From: Acidimicrobiales bacterium
GTDB lineage: Bacteria > Actinomycetota > Acidimicrobiia > Acidimicrobiales > Iamiaceae
Assembly: GCA_012730075.1 (NCBI GenBank)
Contig: JAAYBP010000105.1
Location: forward strand, 1-37,037
Direction of reading: 5' to 3'
Length of the DNA: 37,037 nucleotides
A program made the position numbers and the translations under genes. Below, piece after piece: positions 1 to 8,888 of the stretch. The notes beneath the pieces were generated by a model. It did no database searches and had not been told where the DNA came from. It was given only the letters and a program-made list of their open reading frames with translations. The first letter of the stretch is position 1. Every line of letters begins with the position of its first letter.

Positions 1-170
1 GCGCCCGCGAAGAAGGCGCCCGCGAAGAAGGCGGCGTCCACGAAGAAGGCGGCCCCGGCGACGAAGGCAGCCGCGAAGAAGGCGCCGGCGAAGCGGGCGA
101 CGCCCGCGAAGAAGGCCGCCCCGGCGAAGAAGGCGGCGAAGAAGGCTCCGGCCAGGAGGACGTCGGCCAG
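1..170 (+). repeat. Low-complexity (A/P)-A-K-K coding repeat (histone H1-like tail)
   Basis: Iterated gcgcccgcgaagaag / gcggcgaagaag units encoding APAKKAPAKKAA... Confidence 0.85.
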
Positions 171-555
171 GAAGCGGTCACCGTTCCCGGCCCGGTTCCT
201 CGAAGCCCAGCGCGAGGCGCTGCTCGCCGAACGCGCCACCTACCTCGTCCAGGCCGAGACGCTCGAGGCGGAGGCGGTCGCGCTCGTCACCGACCTCGAC
301 CCCGGCGACGTCCAGTTCGACGAGGAGTCCGGCGAGGGCGACACCCTCGCGGTCGAGCGCGAGCGCGACCTCGCCCTCTCGGCCCAGGCCCGGCAGGCGG
401 TCGAGGAGATCGACCACGCCCTGGCCAAGTTCGACCTCGGCACCTACGGCATCTGCGAGGTGTCCGGTGAGCCGATCCCGAAGGAACGCCTGGAGGCGAT
501 CCCGTGGGCGCGTGAGCGGGTGGAGTACAAGATCGGTGGGCTCGGCCGTCGCTGA
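1..555 (+). CDS. DksA/TraR-like protein with Lys/Ala/Pro-rich N-terminal tail (5' truncated by window edge)
   Basis: Frame +1 is open from base 1 to TGA 553-555 and is missing from the ORF track because its start lies outside the window. Translation APAKKAPAKKAASTKKAAP...RFLEAQREALLAERATYLVQAETLEAEAV...GTYGICEVSGEPIPKERLEAIPWARERVEYKIGGLGRR*. Coiled-coil plus DksA/TraR C-terminal motif; located directly upstream of lspA. Confidence 0.85.
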   Translation, partial: APAKKAPAKKAASTKKAAPATKAAAKKAPAKRATPAKKAAPAKKAAKKAPARRTSARKRSPFPARFLEAQREALLAERATYLVQAETLEAEAVALVTDLDPGDVQFDEESGEGDTLAVERERDLALSAQARQAVEEIDHALAKFDLGTYGICEVSGEPIPKERLEAIPWARERVEYKIGGLGRR

Positions 556-1072
556 CGACCGCGCCGAGGCCGACCGGCCGGCGCGCCCCGGGCGCGCCGG
601 CACGGTCTCCGTCCTCGCCGCGGTCGTCGTCATCGTCGATCAGGTCTCGAAGCACTGGGCGGTCAACCGGCTGTCGGGCGGGCGGGTCGTCGAGGTGGTC
701 GGCGACCTCCACTTCGCCCTGACCTGGAACACCGGCGCCTCCTTCAGCCTCGGCGAGGGCCGGAACCTCGGCCCCCTGATCGCCGTGCTCGCCCTGGGGG
801 TGGTCGCCTGGCTGCTCCGTTCGGGCCACAGCCGCACGATCCCCGGTGCGGTCGCGGCGGGCCTGGTCGCCGGCGGCGCGATCGGCAACCTCGTCGACCG
901 GGCGTTCCGTTCGGGTCCGGCGGGCGCCCCGTCGGGCTTCATGGGTGGCGCGGTCGTCGACTTCATCGCCCTGCCCTGGTGGCCGACCTTCAACGTCGCC
1001 GACTCGGCGGTCGTGGTCGGGGCGATCCTCCTCGTCTTCGCCACCTGGCGCGAGGGCGACGGCGACGGGTGA
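536..1072 (+). CDS. lspA: Lipoprotein signal peptidase (signal peptidase II)
   Basis: VIVDQVSKHWAV, NTGASFSL, GGAIGNLVDRAF, VVDFIALPWWPTFNVADSAVVVG are LspA motifs; GTG start at 536 overlaps the upstream gene. Confidence 0.93.
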   Translation: MGSAVADDRAEADRPARPGRAGTVSVLAAVVVIVDQVSKHWAVNRLSGGRVVEVVGDLHFALTWNTGASFSLGEGRNLGPLIAVLALGVVAWLLRSGHSRTIPGAVAAGLVAGGAIGNLVDRAFRSGPAGAPSGFMGGAVVDFIALPWWPTFNVADSAVVVGAILLVFATWREGDGDG

Positions 1073-1989
1073 CCGTCCACCGCGAGACCGTGCCCGCCGC
1101 CCTGGCCGGCCAGCGCATCGACCGGGTCGTGGCCTTCGTCGCCGACGTCAGCCGCCGCGAGGCGGCCGACCTGCTCGATGCGGGGCGGGTGGTCGTCGAC
1201 GGCCGGGTGGTGGAGCGGCCGTCGACCCGCGTCGAGGAGGGGAGCGAGGTCGTCGTCGAGGTCGACCCGGCCCCCACCGGGCCGGCGGTGCGCGCGGAGG
1301 CGGCGGTCGAGGTGCCCGTCGTCGCCGTCGACGAAGCGTTCGTCGTGGTCGACAAGCCGCCCGGCCTGGTCGTGCACCCCGGCGCCGGGCAGGCGACCGG
1401 CACGATGGCCGCCGGCCTGCTCGCCCGGTTCCCCGAGCTGGCCACCGTCGGCGACCCCGAGCGCCCCGGCATCGTGCACCGCCTCGACCGCGACACCTCG
1501 GGTCTGCTCGTCGTCGCCCGCACCGAGGCCGCCTACCACCACCTCGTCGACCAGCTCCAGCGCCGGTCGGTCGAGCGCACCTACGTGGCGGTCGTCGCCG
1601 GCCATCCCGATGCGTCCGTGGGCCTGGTCGACGCCCCGATCGGACGCTCGCCGCGGCAGCCGACCCTGATGGCCATCCGCACCGACGGCAAGGCGGCCCG
1701 CACCCGCTACGAGGTCGAGGAGACCTTTACCGAACCCGACCGGGTCGCCCGGGTGACGTGTCGCCTCGAGACGGGGCGCACCCATCAGATCCGGGTGCAC
1801 ATGAAGGCGATCGGGCATCCGGTCGTGGGCGACGTCCGCTACGGCGGGGGGCGCACGCGCGTCGCCTGCCCCCGGCCGTTCCTCCACGCCGCCCGGCTCG
1901 CCTTCGACCACCCCGCCACCGGCGAGCGGGTGTCCTTCGATGCCGCCCTGCCCGCGGACCTCACCGCCGTGCTGGCCGGCCTCTCCTAG
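1069..1989 (+). CDS. rluD: RluA/RluD family 23S rRNA pseudouridine synthase
   Basis: N-terminal S4-like domain plus HRLDRDTSGLLVVARTEAAY and GRTHQIRVHMKAIGHPVVGD; GTG start overlaps the lspA stop (GTGA). Confidence 0.92.
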   Translation: MTVHRETVPAALAGQRIDRVVAFVADVSRREAADLLDAGRVVVDGRVVERPSTRVEEGSEVVVEVDPAPTGPAVRAEAAVEVPVVAVDEAFVVVDKPPGLVVHPGAGQATGTMAAGLLARFPELATVGDPERPGIVHRLDRDTSGLLVVARTEAAYHHLVDQLQRRSVERTYVAVVAGHPDASVGLVDAPIGRSPRQPTLMAIRTDGKAARTRYEVEETFTEPDRVARVTCRLETGRTHQIRVHMKAIGHPVVGDVRYGGGRTRVACPRPFLHAARLAFDHPATGERVSFDAALPADLTAVLAGLS

Positions 1990-2004
1990 CCGGCGCGCAC
2001 GCGG

Positions 2005-2448
2005 TCAGCGGGCGGGTTCGGGCCAGGGGGCGGCGCCGCGGGTGATGGCGGCGACGTCGGCGAGCGTCCGGCCTTCGAGCAGGCTGCGCATCCGGCTCCC
2101 TGCGTCGGCCCACACCGCGAGCAGCACGCACTGGCCCTCGTGGTCGCACGCGCCGTTCTGGTGCGGCTCGCCGAAGTCGCCGACGACGATCGGGCCGTCG
2201 ACGGCGGAGACGATCTGGGCGAGGGTGATCTCCGCCGGGTCGCGGGCCAGCACGTAGCCGCCGCCGACCCCGCGCTTCGAGCGCACCAGGCCCGCCCCCT
2301 TGAGGGCGAGGAGGATCTGCTCGAGGTAGGGCTGGGGGAGCCCGGTGCGCTCGGCGATGTCGCGCACCGCGGTGGGCGTCTCGTCGGGGTGGAGGGTCAG
2401 CGACAACAGGGCGCGGCAGGCGTAGTCACCCCGGGTCGAGACCTTCAT
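2005..2448 (-). CDS. Rrf2 family transcriptional regulator
   Basis: MKVSTRGDYACRALLSLTLHPDETPTAVRDIAERTGLPQPYLEQILLALKGAGLVRSKRGVGGGYVLARDPAEITL: winged helix of Rrf2/IscR; C-x5-C (CDHEGQC) downstream. Confidence 0.92.
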   Translation of the reverse strand: MKVSTRGDYACRALLSLTLHPDETPTAVRDIAERTGLPQPYLEQILLALKGAGLVRSKRGVGGGYVLARDPAEITLAQIVSAVDGPIVVGDFGEPHQNGACDHEGQCVLLAVWADAGSRMRSLLEGRTLADVAAITRGAAPWPEPAR

Positions 2449-2579
2449 GGCCGAGCATGGTACGGCCCCGGCCCCCGGATGCCGCGGGACGCCCGTGGCC
2501 GGGGGACTACCGGACGTCGCGGAGGGGCCGATAGGGTCCACGGCGCCCCGGGAGGTCCGGGGTCTCGGAAGGGGTCCTC

Positions 2580-3686
2580 GTGGGTGACCACCCGCTCATC
2601 CCCGACTACGACGGCGGTTGCATCTCGGGCCTCGTCCCGGCGCTGATCGAGCCGTCGGACGGGGCGCCGCCGGCCTGGCTGCCCGCCGCCGCGGTGGAGG
2701 CCGACCAGGTCGTGCTGCTCGTGCTCGACGGCCTCGGTTGGGAGCAGCTCCAGGCCCGCCGACCGCTGGCGCCGACCCTCTGCGACCTGGCCGGTGGGCC
2801 GATCGACAGCGTCACGCCGACCACCACCGCCACCGCCCTCACGTCGATCGCCACCGGTCTGCCGCCCGGCGACCACGGTGTCGTCGGCTACCGGGTCGCG
2901 GTCGACTCCGAGGTCCTGAACATCCTCCGCTGGAGCACGCCGCGGGGTGATGCCCGCCGGTCGATCGACCCCGAGCGGTTCCAGCCCCACTCGGCGTTCT
3001 GCGGGCAGCGTCCCGCGGTCGTCACCAAGGCCGAGTTCGCGTCGTCGGGCTTCAGCGGCGCCCACCTCAGCCAGGTGCGGTTCAACGGCTACCGGGTGCC
3101 GTCGACGCTGGTCACCGAGATCCGCCGGCTGCTCGCCGCGGGCGAGCCGTTCCTCTACGCGTACTACGACGGCGTCGACAAGGTCAGCCACGAGTACGGC
3201 CTCGGCGAGCACTACGACGCCGAGCTGTCCGCCGCCGACCGCCTGGTGGCCGACGTCCTCTCCGTCCTCCCGCCCGGTGCCGCGCTCGTGGTCACCGCCG
3301 ACCACGGGCAGGTCGACGTCGGCGACCGCATCGTCCACCTCCACCCCGACCTCGGGGAGCACATCGCCATGCAGTCCGGTGAGGGCCGCTTCCGGTGGTT
3401 GCACGCCCGGCCGGGCCGGGTCGCCGCCCTGCACGAGGCGGCCGCCGCCCACCACGGAGGCGACGCCTGGGTCGTCACCCGCGACGAGACCATCGAGGAC
3501 GGGTGGTGGGGTCCACGGGTCACCGACGACGCCCGGGCCCGCCTCGGCGACGTCGCCCTCGTCGCCCGCGAGCCGGTGTCGTTCCACGACGACGCCGACA
3601 CGGGCCCCTTCGTGCTCGTCGGTCGCCACGGGTCGATGACCCCGGCCGAGGTGCTCGTCCCCTGCCTGGTCGGCGCCAACCTCTGA
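2580..3686 (+). CDS. Alkaline phosphatase superfamily / type I phosphodiesterase-nucleotide pyrophosphatase family protein
   Basis: VLLVLDGLGWEQL, TPTTTATALTSIATGLPPGDHGVVGYR, YYDGVDKVSHEYG, TADHGQVDVGD metal-site motifs. Confidence 0.88.
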   Translation: MGDHPLIPDYDGGCISGLVPALIEPSDGAPPAWLPAAAVEADQVVLLVLDGLGWEQLQARRPLAPTLCDLAGGPIDSVTPTTTATALTSIATGLPPGDHGVVGYRVAVDSEVLNILRWSTPRGDARRSIDPERFQPHSAFCGQRPAVVTKAEFASSGFSGAHLSQVRFNGYRVPSTLVTEIRRLLAAGEPFLYAYYDGVDKVSHEYGLGEHYDAELSAADRLVADVLSVLPPGAALVVTADHGQVDVGDRIVHLHPDLGEHIAMQSGEGRFRWLHARPGRVAALHEAAAAHHGGDAWVVTRDETIEDGWWGPRVTDDARARLGDVALVAREPVSFHDDADTGPFVLVGRHGSMTPAEVLVPCLVGANL

Positions 3687-3748
3687 CCCCCCTGGACCGG
3701 CGGGCGGTACCGCGGCGTACCCTGGTCGACCCCGCCGACGGAGGACAG

Positions 3749-4357
3749 ATGACCGACACCACGCCGCCCGCCCCCGGATCGTCCGCAGACGGATCGCCCG
3801 CGCCGAACGAACCCGGCGCCGACGGACCGAGCCCCGACCCGACGGTGCAGGGCGAGCTGGTCGACGAGGCGATCGGGGAGGACGACGACCGCCGGGAGGC
3901 GATCGAGGAGCCGGCCAAGCTGATGCGCATCGGCTCGATGATCAAGGGCCTCCTCGAAGAGGTGCGCACCGCCGACCTCGACGACGCCGCCCGGGTCCGC
4001 CTGCGCGAGATCTACGAGACGTCGCTCGCGGAGCTGGGGTCCTCGCTGTCCGACGACCTGCTCGAGGAGCTGAAGCGGGTCACCAGCCCGTTCGCCGAGA
4101 GCGCCGAGAGCGCCGAGCCGCCGTCGGACGCCGAGCTGCGCATCGCCCAGGCCCAGCTCGTCGGGTGGCTGGAGGGCCTCTTCCACGGCATCCAGGCGTC
4201 GCTCTTCGCGCAGCAGATGGCGGCCCGGGCCCAGCTCGAGCAGCTCCACCGCCAGCTCCCCTCCGGCGGCGCGCCCGGTGCGGCCGGCCCCGCCGGTCCC
4301 GGCGGCCCGCCCCGCCCCGGCGGCCTCGGCGAGCCCGGCCCCGGCACCTACCTCTAG
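3749..4357 (+). CDS. bpa: Bacterial proteasome activator (Bpa / DUF2587-like)
   Basis: KLMRIGSMIKGLLEEVRTADLDDAARVRLREIYETSLAELGSSLSDDLLEELKRV...AQLVGWLEGLFHGIQASLFAQQMAARAQLEQ and C-terminal ...GPGTYL*, resembling the GQYL terminus of mycobacterial Bpa. Confidence 0.85.
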   Translation: MTDTTPPAPGSSADGSPAPNEPGADGPSPDPTVQGELVDEAIGEDDDRREAIEEPAKLMRIGSMIKGLLEEVRTADLDDAARVRLREIYETSLAELGSSLSDDLLEELKRVTSPFAESAESAEPPSDAELRIAQAQLVGWLEGLFHGIQASLFAQQMAARAQLEQLHRQLPSGGAPGAAGPAGPGGPPRPGGLGEPGPGTYL

Positions 4358-4391
4358 CCCGACCGGGGTTGAGGGGCGGCGCCGGGGTTGG

Positions 4392-4397
4392 TACGGT
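4392..4397 (+). promoter_or_regulatory. Putative -10 element (TACGGT) for dnaE
   Basis: ggTACGGTccg; the same GGTANGGTC context precedes several other genes in the window. Confidence 0.45.
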
Positions 4398-4416
4398 CCG
4401 AATCACAGCCGTGTCA

Positions 4417-4439
4417 TTCGTCCACAGACTGTGGACGAA
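4417..4439. promoter_or_regulatory. Perfect dyad TTCGTCCACAG-A-CTGTGGACGAA with DnaA-box-like half sites upstream of dnaE
   Basis: 11-bp perfect inverted arms with a 1-nt spacer; TGTGGA hexamers at 4430, 4443 and 4455. Confidence 0.7.
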
Positions 4440-4514
4440 CCATGTGGAAGCGGTTGTGGACCACCGTCGACGGTTCGTCGGCACCCCGCCGGGGCGGGAG
4501 GTCGAGGAGGTTCC

Positions 4515-7500
4515 GTGGGGGGCTCGTTCACCCACCTTCACACCCACACCGAGTACTCGATGCTCGACGGCGCGTCGCGCATCGAGTCGGTCGTGGCGGC
4601 GGCGGCGGCCGACGGCCAGCCGGCGCTCGGCATCACCGACCACGGCAACATGTACGGCGTCCTGCCGTTCTACAAGGCATGCCGTGAGCAGGGCATCAAC
4701 CCGGTCATCGGGTTCGAGGCCTACATGGCCCACGAGCACCGCAGCGAGCGCATCGCCACCCGCGGCAAGGTCGACGACACCGGCGGTGAGGGCGAGGGCG
4801 GCCGGAAGGCCTACTACCACCTGACCCTGCTCGCCGAGAACGACGTCGGCTACAAGAACCTGATCCAGCTCTCGTCGCGGGCGTTCCTCGAGGGCTACTA
4901 CCGCAAGCCCAAGGTCGACTGGGAGACCCTCGCCGACCACAGCGAGGGCGTCATCGCCACCACCGGCTGCCTCGGCGGGCACGTCCTCCAGTCGCTCCTG
5001 AACGGCGACCGCGACGGCGCGGTGCAGAAGGCGGCGCGGCTCCAGGAGATCTTCGGGCGCGACAACCTCTTCGTCGAGCTCCAGGACCACGGCATCCCCG
5101 AGCAGCACCGCACCAACCCGCAGCTCGTCGACATCGCCCGCCGCATCGGCGCCCCGCTGCTCGCCACCAACGACAGCCACTACACCCACGCGGACGACGC
5201 CGAGGGCCACGACGCCCTCCTCTGCGTGCAGACCGGCGCCCAGATCTCCCAGGGCGAGAACGAGCGCTTCAAGTTCAAGGGCCACGGCCACTACCTGAAG
5301 TCGGCCCAGGAGATGCGCCACCTGTTCCGGCACCTCGAGGTGGCGTGCGACAACACGCTCTGGGTCGCCGAGCGGGCCGACGTCACCATCGACACGTCCG
5401 GTCAGCCGAAGCTGCCGAGCTTCCCCCTGCCCGACGGCTTCGCGTCCGACACCGAGTACCTGCGCCACATCACGCTCGAGGGGGCGCGGGCCCGCTGGGG
5501 CGACGACCTGCCCGAGGCGGTGTCCGACCGCCTCGCCTACGAGCTGAAGACCATCGACGACATGGGCTTCTCGGCGTACTTCCTCATCACCTGGGACCTC
5601 ATCAAGCACGCCCGCGACCTGGAGATCCGGGTCGGTCCCGGGCGGGGGAGCGCGGCGGGCTGCGCGGTGGCGTACTGCCTGCGCATCACCGACATCGACC
5701 CGATCAAGTACGAGCTGCTCTTCGAGCGCTTCCTCAACCCCAGCCGGGTGTCGATGCCCGACATCGACATGGACTTCGACTCCCGCTACCGGGACGAGAT
5801 GATCCGCTACGCGGCCGAGCGCTACGGCCGCGACCACGTCGCCCAGATCATCACCTTCTCCACCATCAAGGCCCGGGCCGCGGTGCGCGACGCGGCCCGG
5901 GTGCTCGGGCTGGCCTACGGCGTCGGCGACAAGGTCGCCAAGGCGATGCCGCCGCTGGTGATGGGGCGCGACACGCCGCTCTACGCCTGCATGGAGGAGC
6001 ACCCGAAGTTCGTCGACGGCTACCAGCGGGCCGCCGAGCTGCGGAAGATGTACGCCGAGGACCCCGAGGTCGCCCGGGTCGTCGACGTCGCCAAGAGCCT
6101 CGAGGGCATGCGCCGCCAGGACGGCATCCACGCCGCCGCGGTGGTGATCACCGACGACTCCCTCACCGAGTACCTGCCGATCCAGCGCAAGCCCGGGCCG
6201 GGGCAGGACCCCGACGAGGCGCCGGTCGTCACCCAGTACGAGATGGGCAGCGTCGAGGAGCTCGGCCTGCTCAAGATGGACTTCCTCGGACTGCGGAACC
6301 TCGACGTCATCACCGACACGATCCAGCTCATCCGCGACTTCCGGGGCGTCGAGGTCGACATCGACGACCCGCCGCTCGACGACGAGGCGACCTTCGAGAT
6401 GCTCCGCCGGGGCGACTCGATCGGCGTGTTCCAGTTCGAGGGCGGCGGGCTACGCCAGCTCCTGCGCCGCATGGCGCCCACCACCTTCGAGGACGTCGCC
6501 GCCCTCGTCGCGCTCTACCGGCCGGGGCCGATGGGCGTGAACATGCACAACGACTACGCCGACATCAAGAACGAGCGCAAGGCGGTGTCGTACTTCCACC
6601 CCGACGCCGAGGAGCTCCTGGCCGACACGTTCGGGCTGATGATCTACCAGGAGTCGATGATGGGCGTGTCGCAGCGCTTCGCCGGCTACTCCCTCGCCGA
6701 CGCCGACAACCTGCGCAAGGCGTGCGGCAAGAAGAAGCGGGAGGTGATGGAGCAGGAGCGGGCCAAGTTCGTCGACGGATGCGACGCGTCCGGGTACGGC
6801 CGCGACCTCGGCACCCACCTGTTCGACACGATCGAGAACTTCGCCGACTACGCCTTCAACAAGTCCCACGCCTACGGCTACGGCTTCGTCTCGTACCAGA
6901 CCGCCTACCTGAAGGCGAACCATCGCATCGAGTACCTGGCGGCCCTGCTGACCAGCGTCAAGACCAACCTCGACAAGGCGGCGGTGTACCTCAACGAGTG
7001 CCGCCAGTCGCAGATCCCGGTGCTGGTCCCCGACGTGAACCGTTCACAGGCCGACTTCGTGCCCGCCCGCCTCGACGACGGTACCGAGGTGATCCCCTTC
7101 GGCCTCTCCGCGGTGCGCAACGTCGGGTCGGGGCTCGTCGCCCAGCTCCTCGAGGAGCGCGACGCGGGCGGTCCCTTCGGCGACTTCTACGACTTCTGCG
7201 ACCGCGTCCCGCTGCCGGTGCTCAACAAGAAGACGATCGAGTCGCTGATCAAGGCGGGCGGGTTCGACTCGCTCGGCCACCCCCGCAAGGGCCTGCTGAT
7301 CAGCTTCGAACCCATCGTCGACATGACGATCTCGCGGCGCCGCCAGGAGGACCAGGGCGTCATGTCGCTCTTCGACGACGCCCCGAGCGGAGACGGCGGC
7401 TTCGACGACCGGCCCGAGATCCCCGACGTCGAGTTCGACAAGACCGAGCGCCTGAAGCTCGAGAAGGAGATGCTCGGCCTGTACGTGTCGGACCACCCGA

Positions 7501-8090
7501 TGATGGGCATCGAGGCCGCCCTGCGTCGACGCACCGACACCACCCTGCGCGCCCTGATCGACCAGGCGGAGAGCCCCGGCGTCGAGGCCGACGGCGGGCG
7601 CGACGCCAAGCCGGTCACCGTCGGCGGGGTCGTCACCGGCCTCCAGCACAAGTTCACCAAGGCCAACAAGCGCATGGCGGTGTTCGTGCTCGAGGACCTG
7701 GAGGCGTCGATCGAGGTCACCGTGTTCCCCACCGCCTTCGAGTCGATCGGCCACGTCCTCGCCGACGACCTGGTGGTGGTGCTGCGGGCCCGCCTCGACG
7801 CCCGCGAGGACGTGCCCAAGCTGATCGCGATGGACGTGTCGCCGTGCGCCGACCTGTCAGAGTCGCCGCCGCTGCGGCTCCGGGTCCCGCCGCACCAGGT
7901 GTCCGACGAGCGGGTCAGCCGGCTGAAGGACGTCCTGGTCGCGTTCCCGGGCGACTCGCAGGTGCAGCTCCACATGGGCGACAAGGTCGTGCGCCTGCCC
8001 GATTCCTGGTCGGTGCAGGTCGACAGCGGCCTGGTGTCGGAGCTGAGGGTCATCTTCGGGGCCGACTGCATCCTCTCCGAATCGGCCTGA
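4515..8090 (+). CDS. dnaE: DNA polymerase III subunit alpha
   Basis: PHP domain FTHLHTHTEYSMLDGA; VGPGRGSAAGCAVAYCLRITDIDPIKYELLFERFLNPSRVSMPDIDMDF; C-terminal OB-fold region. GTG start with SD GAGGAGG at 4504-4510. Confidence 0.97.
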   Translation: MGGSFTHLHTHTEYSMLDGASRIESVVAAAAADGQPALGITDHGNMYGVLPFYKACREQGINPVIGFEAYMAHEHRSERIATRGKVDDTGGEGEGGRKAYYHLTLLAENDVGYKNLIQLSSRAFLEGYYRKPKVDWETLADHSEGVIATTGCLGGHVLQSLLNGDRDGAVQKAARLQEIFGRDNLFVELQDHGIPEQHRTNPQLVDIARRIGAPLLATNDSHYTHADDAEGHDALLCVQTGAQISQGENERFKFKGHGHYLKSAQEMRHLFRHLEVACDNTLWVAERADVTIDTSGQPKLPSFPLPDGFASDTEYLRHITLEGARARWGDDLPEAVSDRLAYELKTIDDMGFSAYFLITWDLIKHARDLEIRVGPGRGSAAGCAVAYCLRITDIDPIKYELLFERFLNPSRVSMPDIDMDFDSRYRDEMIRYAAERYGRDHVAQIITFSTIKARAAVRDAARVLGLAYGVGDKVAKAMPPLVMGRDTPLYACMEEHPKFVDGYQRAAELRKMYAEDPEVARVVDVAKSLEGMRRQDGIHAAAVVITDDSLTEYLPIQRKPGPGQDPDEAPVVTQYEMGSVEELGLLKMDFLGLRNLDVITDTIQLIRDFRGVEVDIDDPPLDDEATFEMLRRGDSIGVFQFEGGGLRQLLRRMAPTTFEDVAALVALYRPGPMGVNMHNDYADIKNERKAVSYFHPDAEELLADTFGLMIYQESMMGVSQRFAGYSLADADNLRKACGKKKREVMEQERAKFVDGCDASGYGRDLGTHLFDTIENFADYAFNKSHAYGYGFVSYQTAYLKANHRIEYLAALLTSVKTNLDKAAVYLNECRQSQIPVLVPDVNRSQADFVPARLDDGTEVIPFGLSAVRNVGSGLVAQLLEERDAGGPFGDFYDFCDRVPLPVLNKKTIESLIKAGGFDSLGHPRKGLLISFEPIVDMTISRRRQEDQGVMSLFDDAPSGDGGFDDRPEIPDVEFDKTERLKLEKEMLGLYVSDHPMMGIEAALRRRTDTTLRALIDQAESPGVEADGGRDAKPVTVGGVVTGLQHKFTKANKRMAVFVLEDLEASIEVTVFPTAFESIGHVLADDLVVVLRARLDAREDVPKLIAMDVSPCADLSESPPLRLRVPPHQVSDERVSRLKDVLVAFPGDSQVQLHMGDKVVRLPDSWSVQVDSGLVSELRVIFGADCILSESA

Positions 8091-8194
8091 CGCCGGCGCG
8101 GTCCGACGCCCCCGGCCAGCCGGTTTGCGCTCGGCGTCCGGGGAGACTGGACTTGTAGGGCTGCGCGCCACCGCTCCGGAGGAACCAGAACGCC

Positions 8195-8863
8195 ATGGCC
8201 ATCGAGGTCGAGACCAAGGACTGCACCGCACTTTCCGACGCCGAGTTGGCCGAGATGGCCGATCTCTGCGCCGCGGGACCGCGTCCGTACGAGGTCGGAC
8301 TGCTCTCCAAGCAGGCCGAGGAGTGGGTGCTGATCACCCTCGCCCGCGAGAACGGGCGCATCAAGGGCTTCTCGTTCTGCACCCTCGAGCGCATCGGCGG
8401 CACGCCGAGCGTGCTGGTGGGCCTGGCGTCGATCAAGCGCACCGCCAAGCGCGACACGGTCCTGCGCCAGATGATGACCGACCAGCTCCGCCGGGCCGTG
8501 CTGGCCTTCCCCGACGAGGACGTCCTCGTCGGCACCCGGCTCGCCACCGCCTCGGCGTTCGACGCCTTCCGCGCCCTGACCGACATCGTGCCCCGGCCCG
8601 ACTACGTCGCCACCGGCGAGGAGCGGGCGTGGGGGCGCCGGCTGGCCAAGCGCTTCGGCGTGCCGACCGACGCGTACGACGAGCGGGCCTTCAAGGTCAC
8701 CGCCGCCGAGACCCCGGCGCTGGTGTTCGACCACGACAGCCTCAAGCCCGAGTCGATCCCGGCCGACGTGGTCGCCCTGTTCGACGACGTCGATGCCGAC
8801 GGCGGCGATTCCCTCGTCGGCTTCGGCTGGGCCCTCGCCGACGACCTGGTCAAGCTGATCTGA
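8195..8863 (+). CDS. Uncharacterised protein, possibly GNAT-fold-like
   Basis: ATG with SD ggagga; MAIEVETKDCTALSDAELAEMADLCAAGPRPYEVGLLSKQAEEWVLITLARENGRIKGFSFCTLERIGG... Family not recognised. Confidence 0.7.
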   Translation: MAIEVETKDCTALSDAELAEMADLCAAGPRPYEVGLLSKQAEEWVLITLARENGRIKGFSFCTLERIGGTPSVLVGLASIKRTAKRDTVLRQMMTDQLRRAVLAFPDEDVLVGTRLATASAFDAFRALTDIVPRPDYVATGEERAWGRRLAKRFGVPTDAYDERAFKVTAAETPALVFDHDSLKPESIPADVVALFDDVDADGGDSLVGFGWALADDLVKLI

Positions 8864-8888
8864 TCCCGGCCCGCGGGGCGGCGCGGCC

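Noticed and set aside
4463-4474. 12-bp palindrome ACCGTCGACGGT
   Set aside because: GTCGAC-centred palindromes are frequent by chance in this composition; no independent support.
4080-6131. 683-aa minus-strand ORF over bpa/dnaE
   Set aside because: Antisense artefact of GC3 bias; the real coding is the plus-strand DnaE PHP/polymerase region.
8091-8150. GACGCC...GGCGTC and CCCCGG...CCGGGG inverted repeats after dnaE
   Set aside because: Short arms with long GC-rich loops and competing pairings; not distinguishable from background.
5345-8158. 937-aa alternate-frame ORF over dnaE
   Set aside because: Arg/Pro/Gly-rich shadow frame of dnaE with no recognisable domain.
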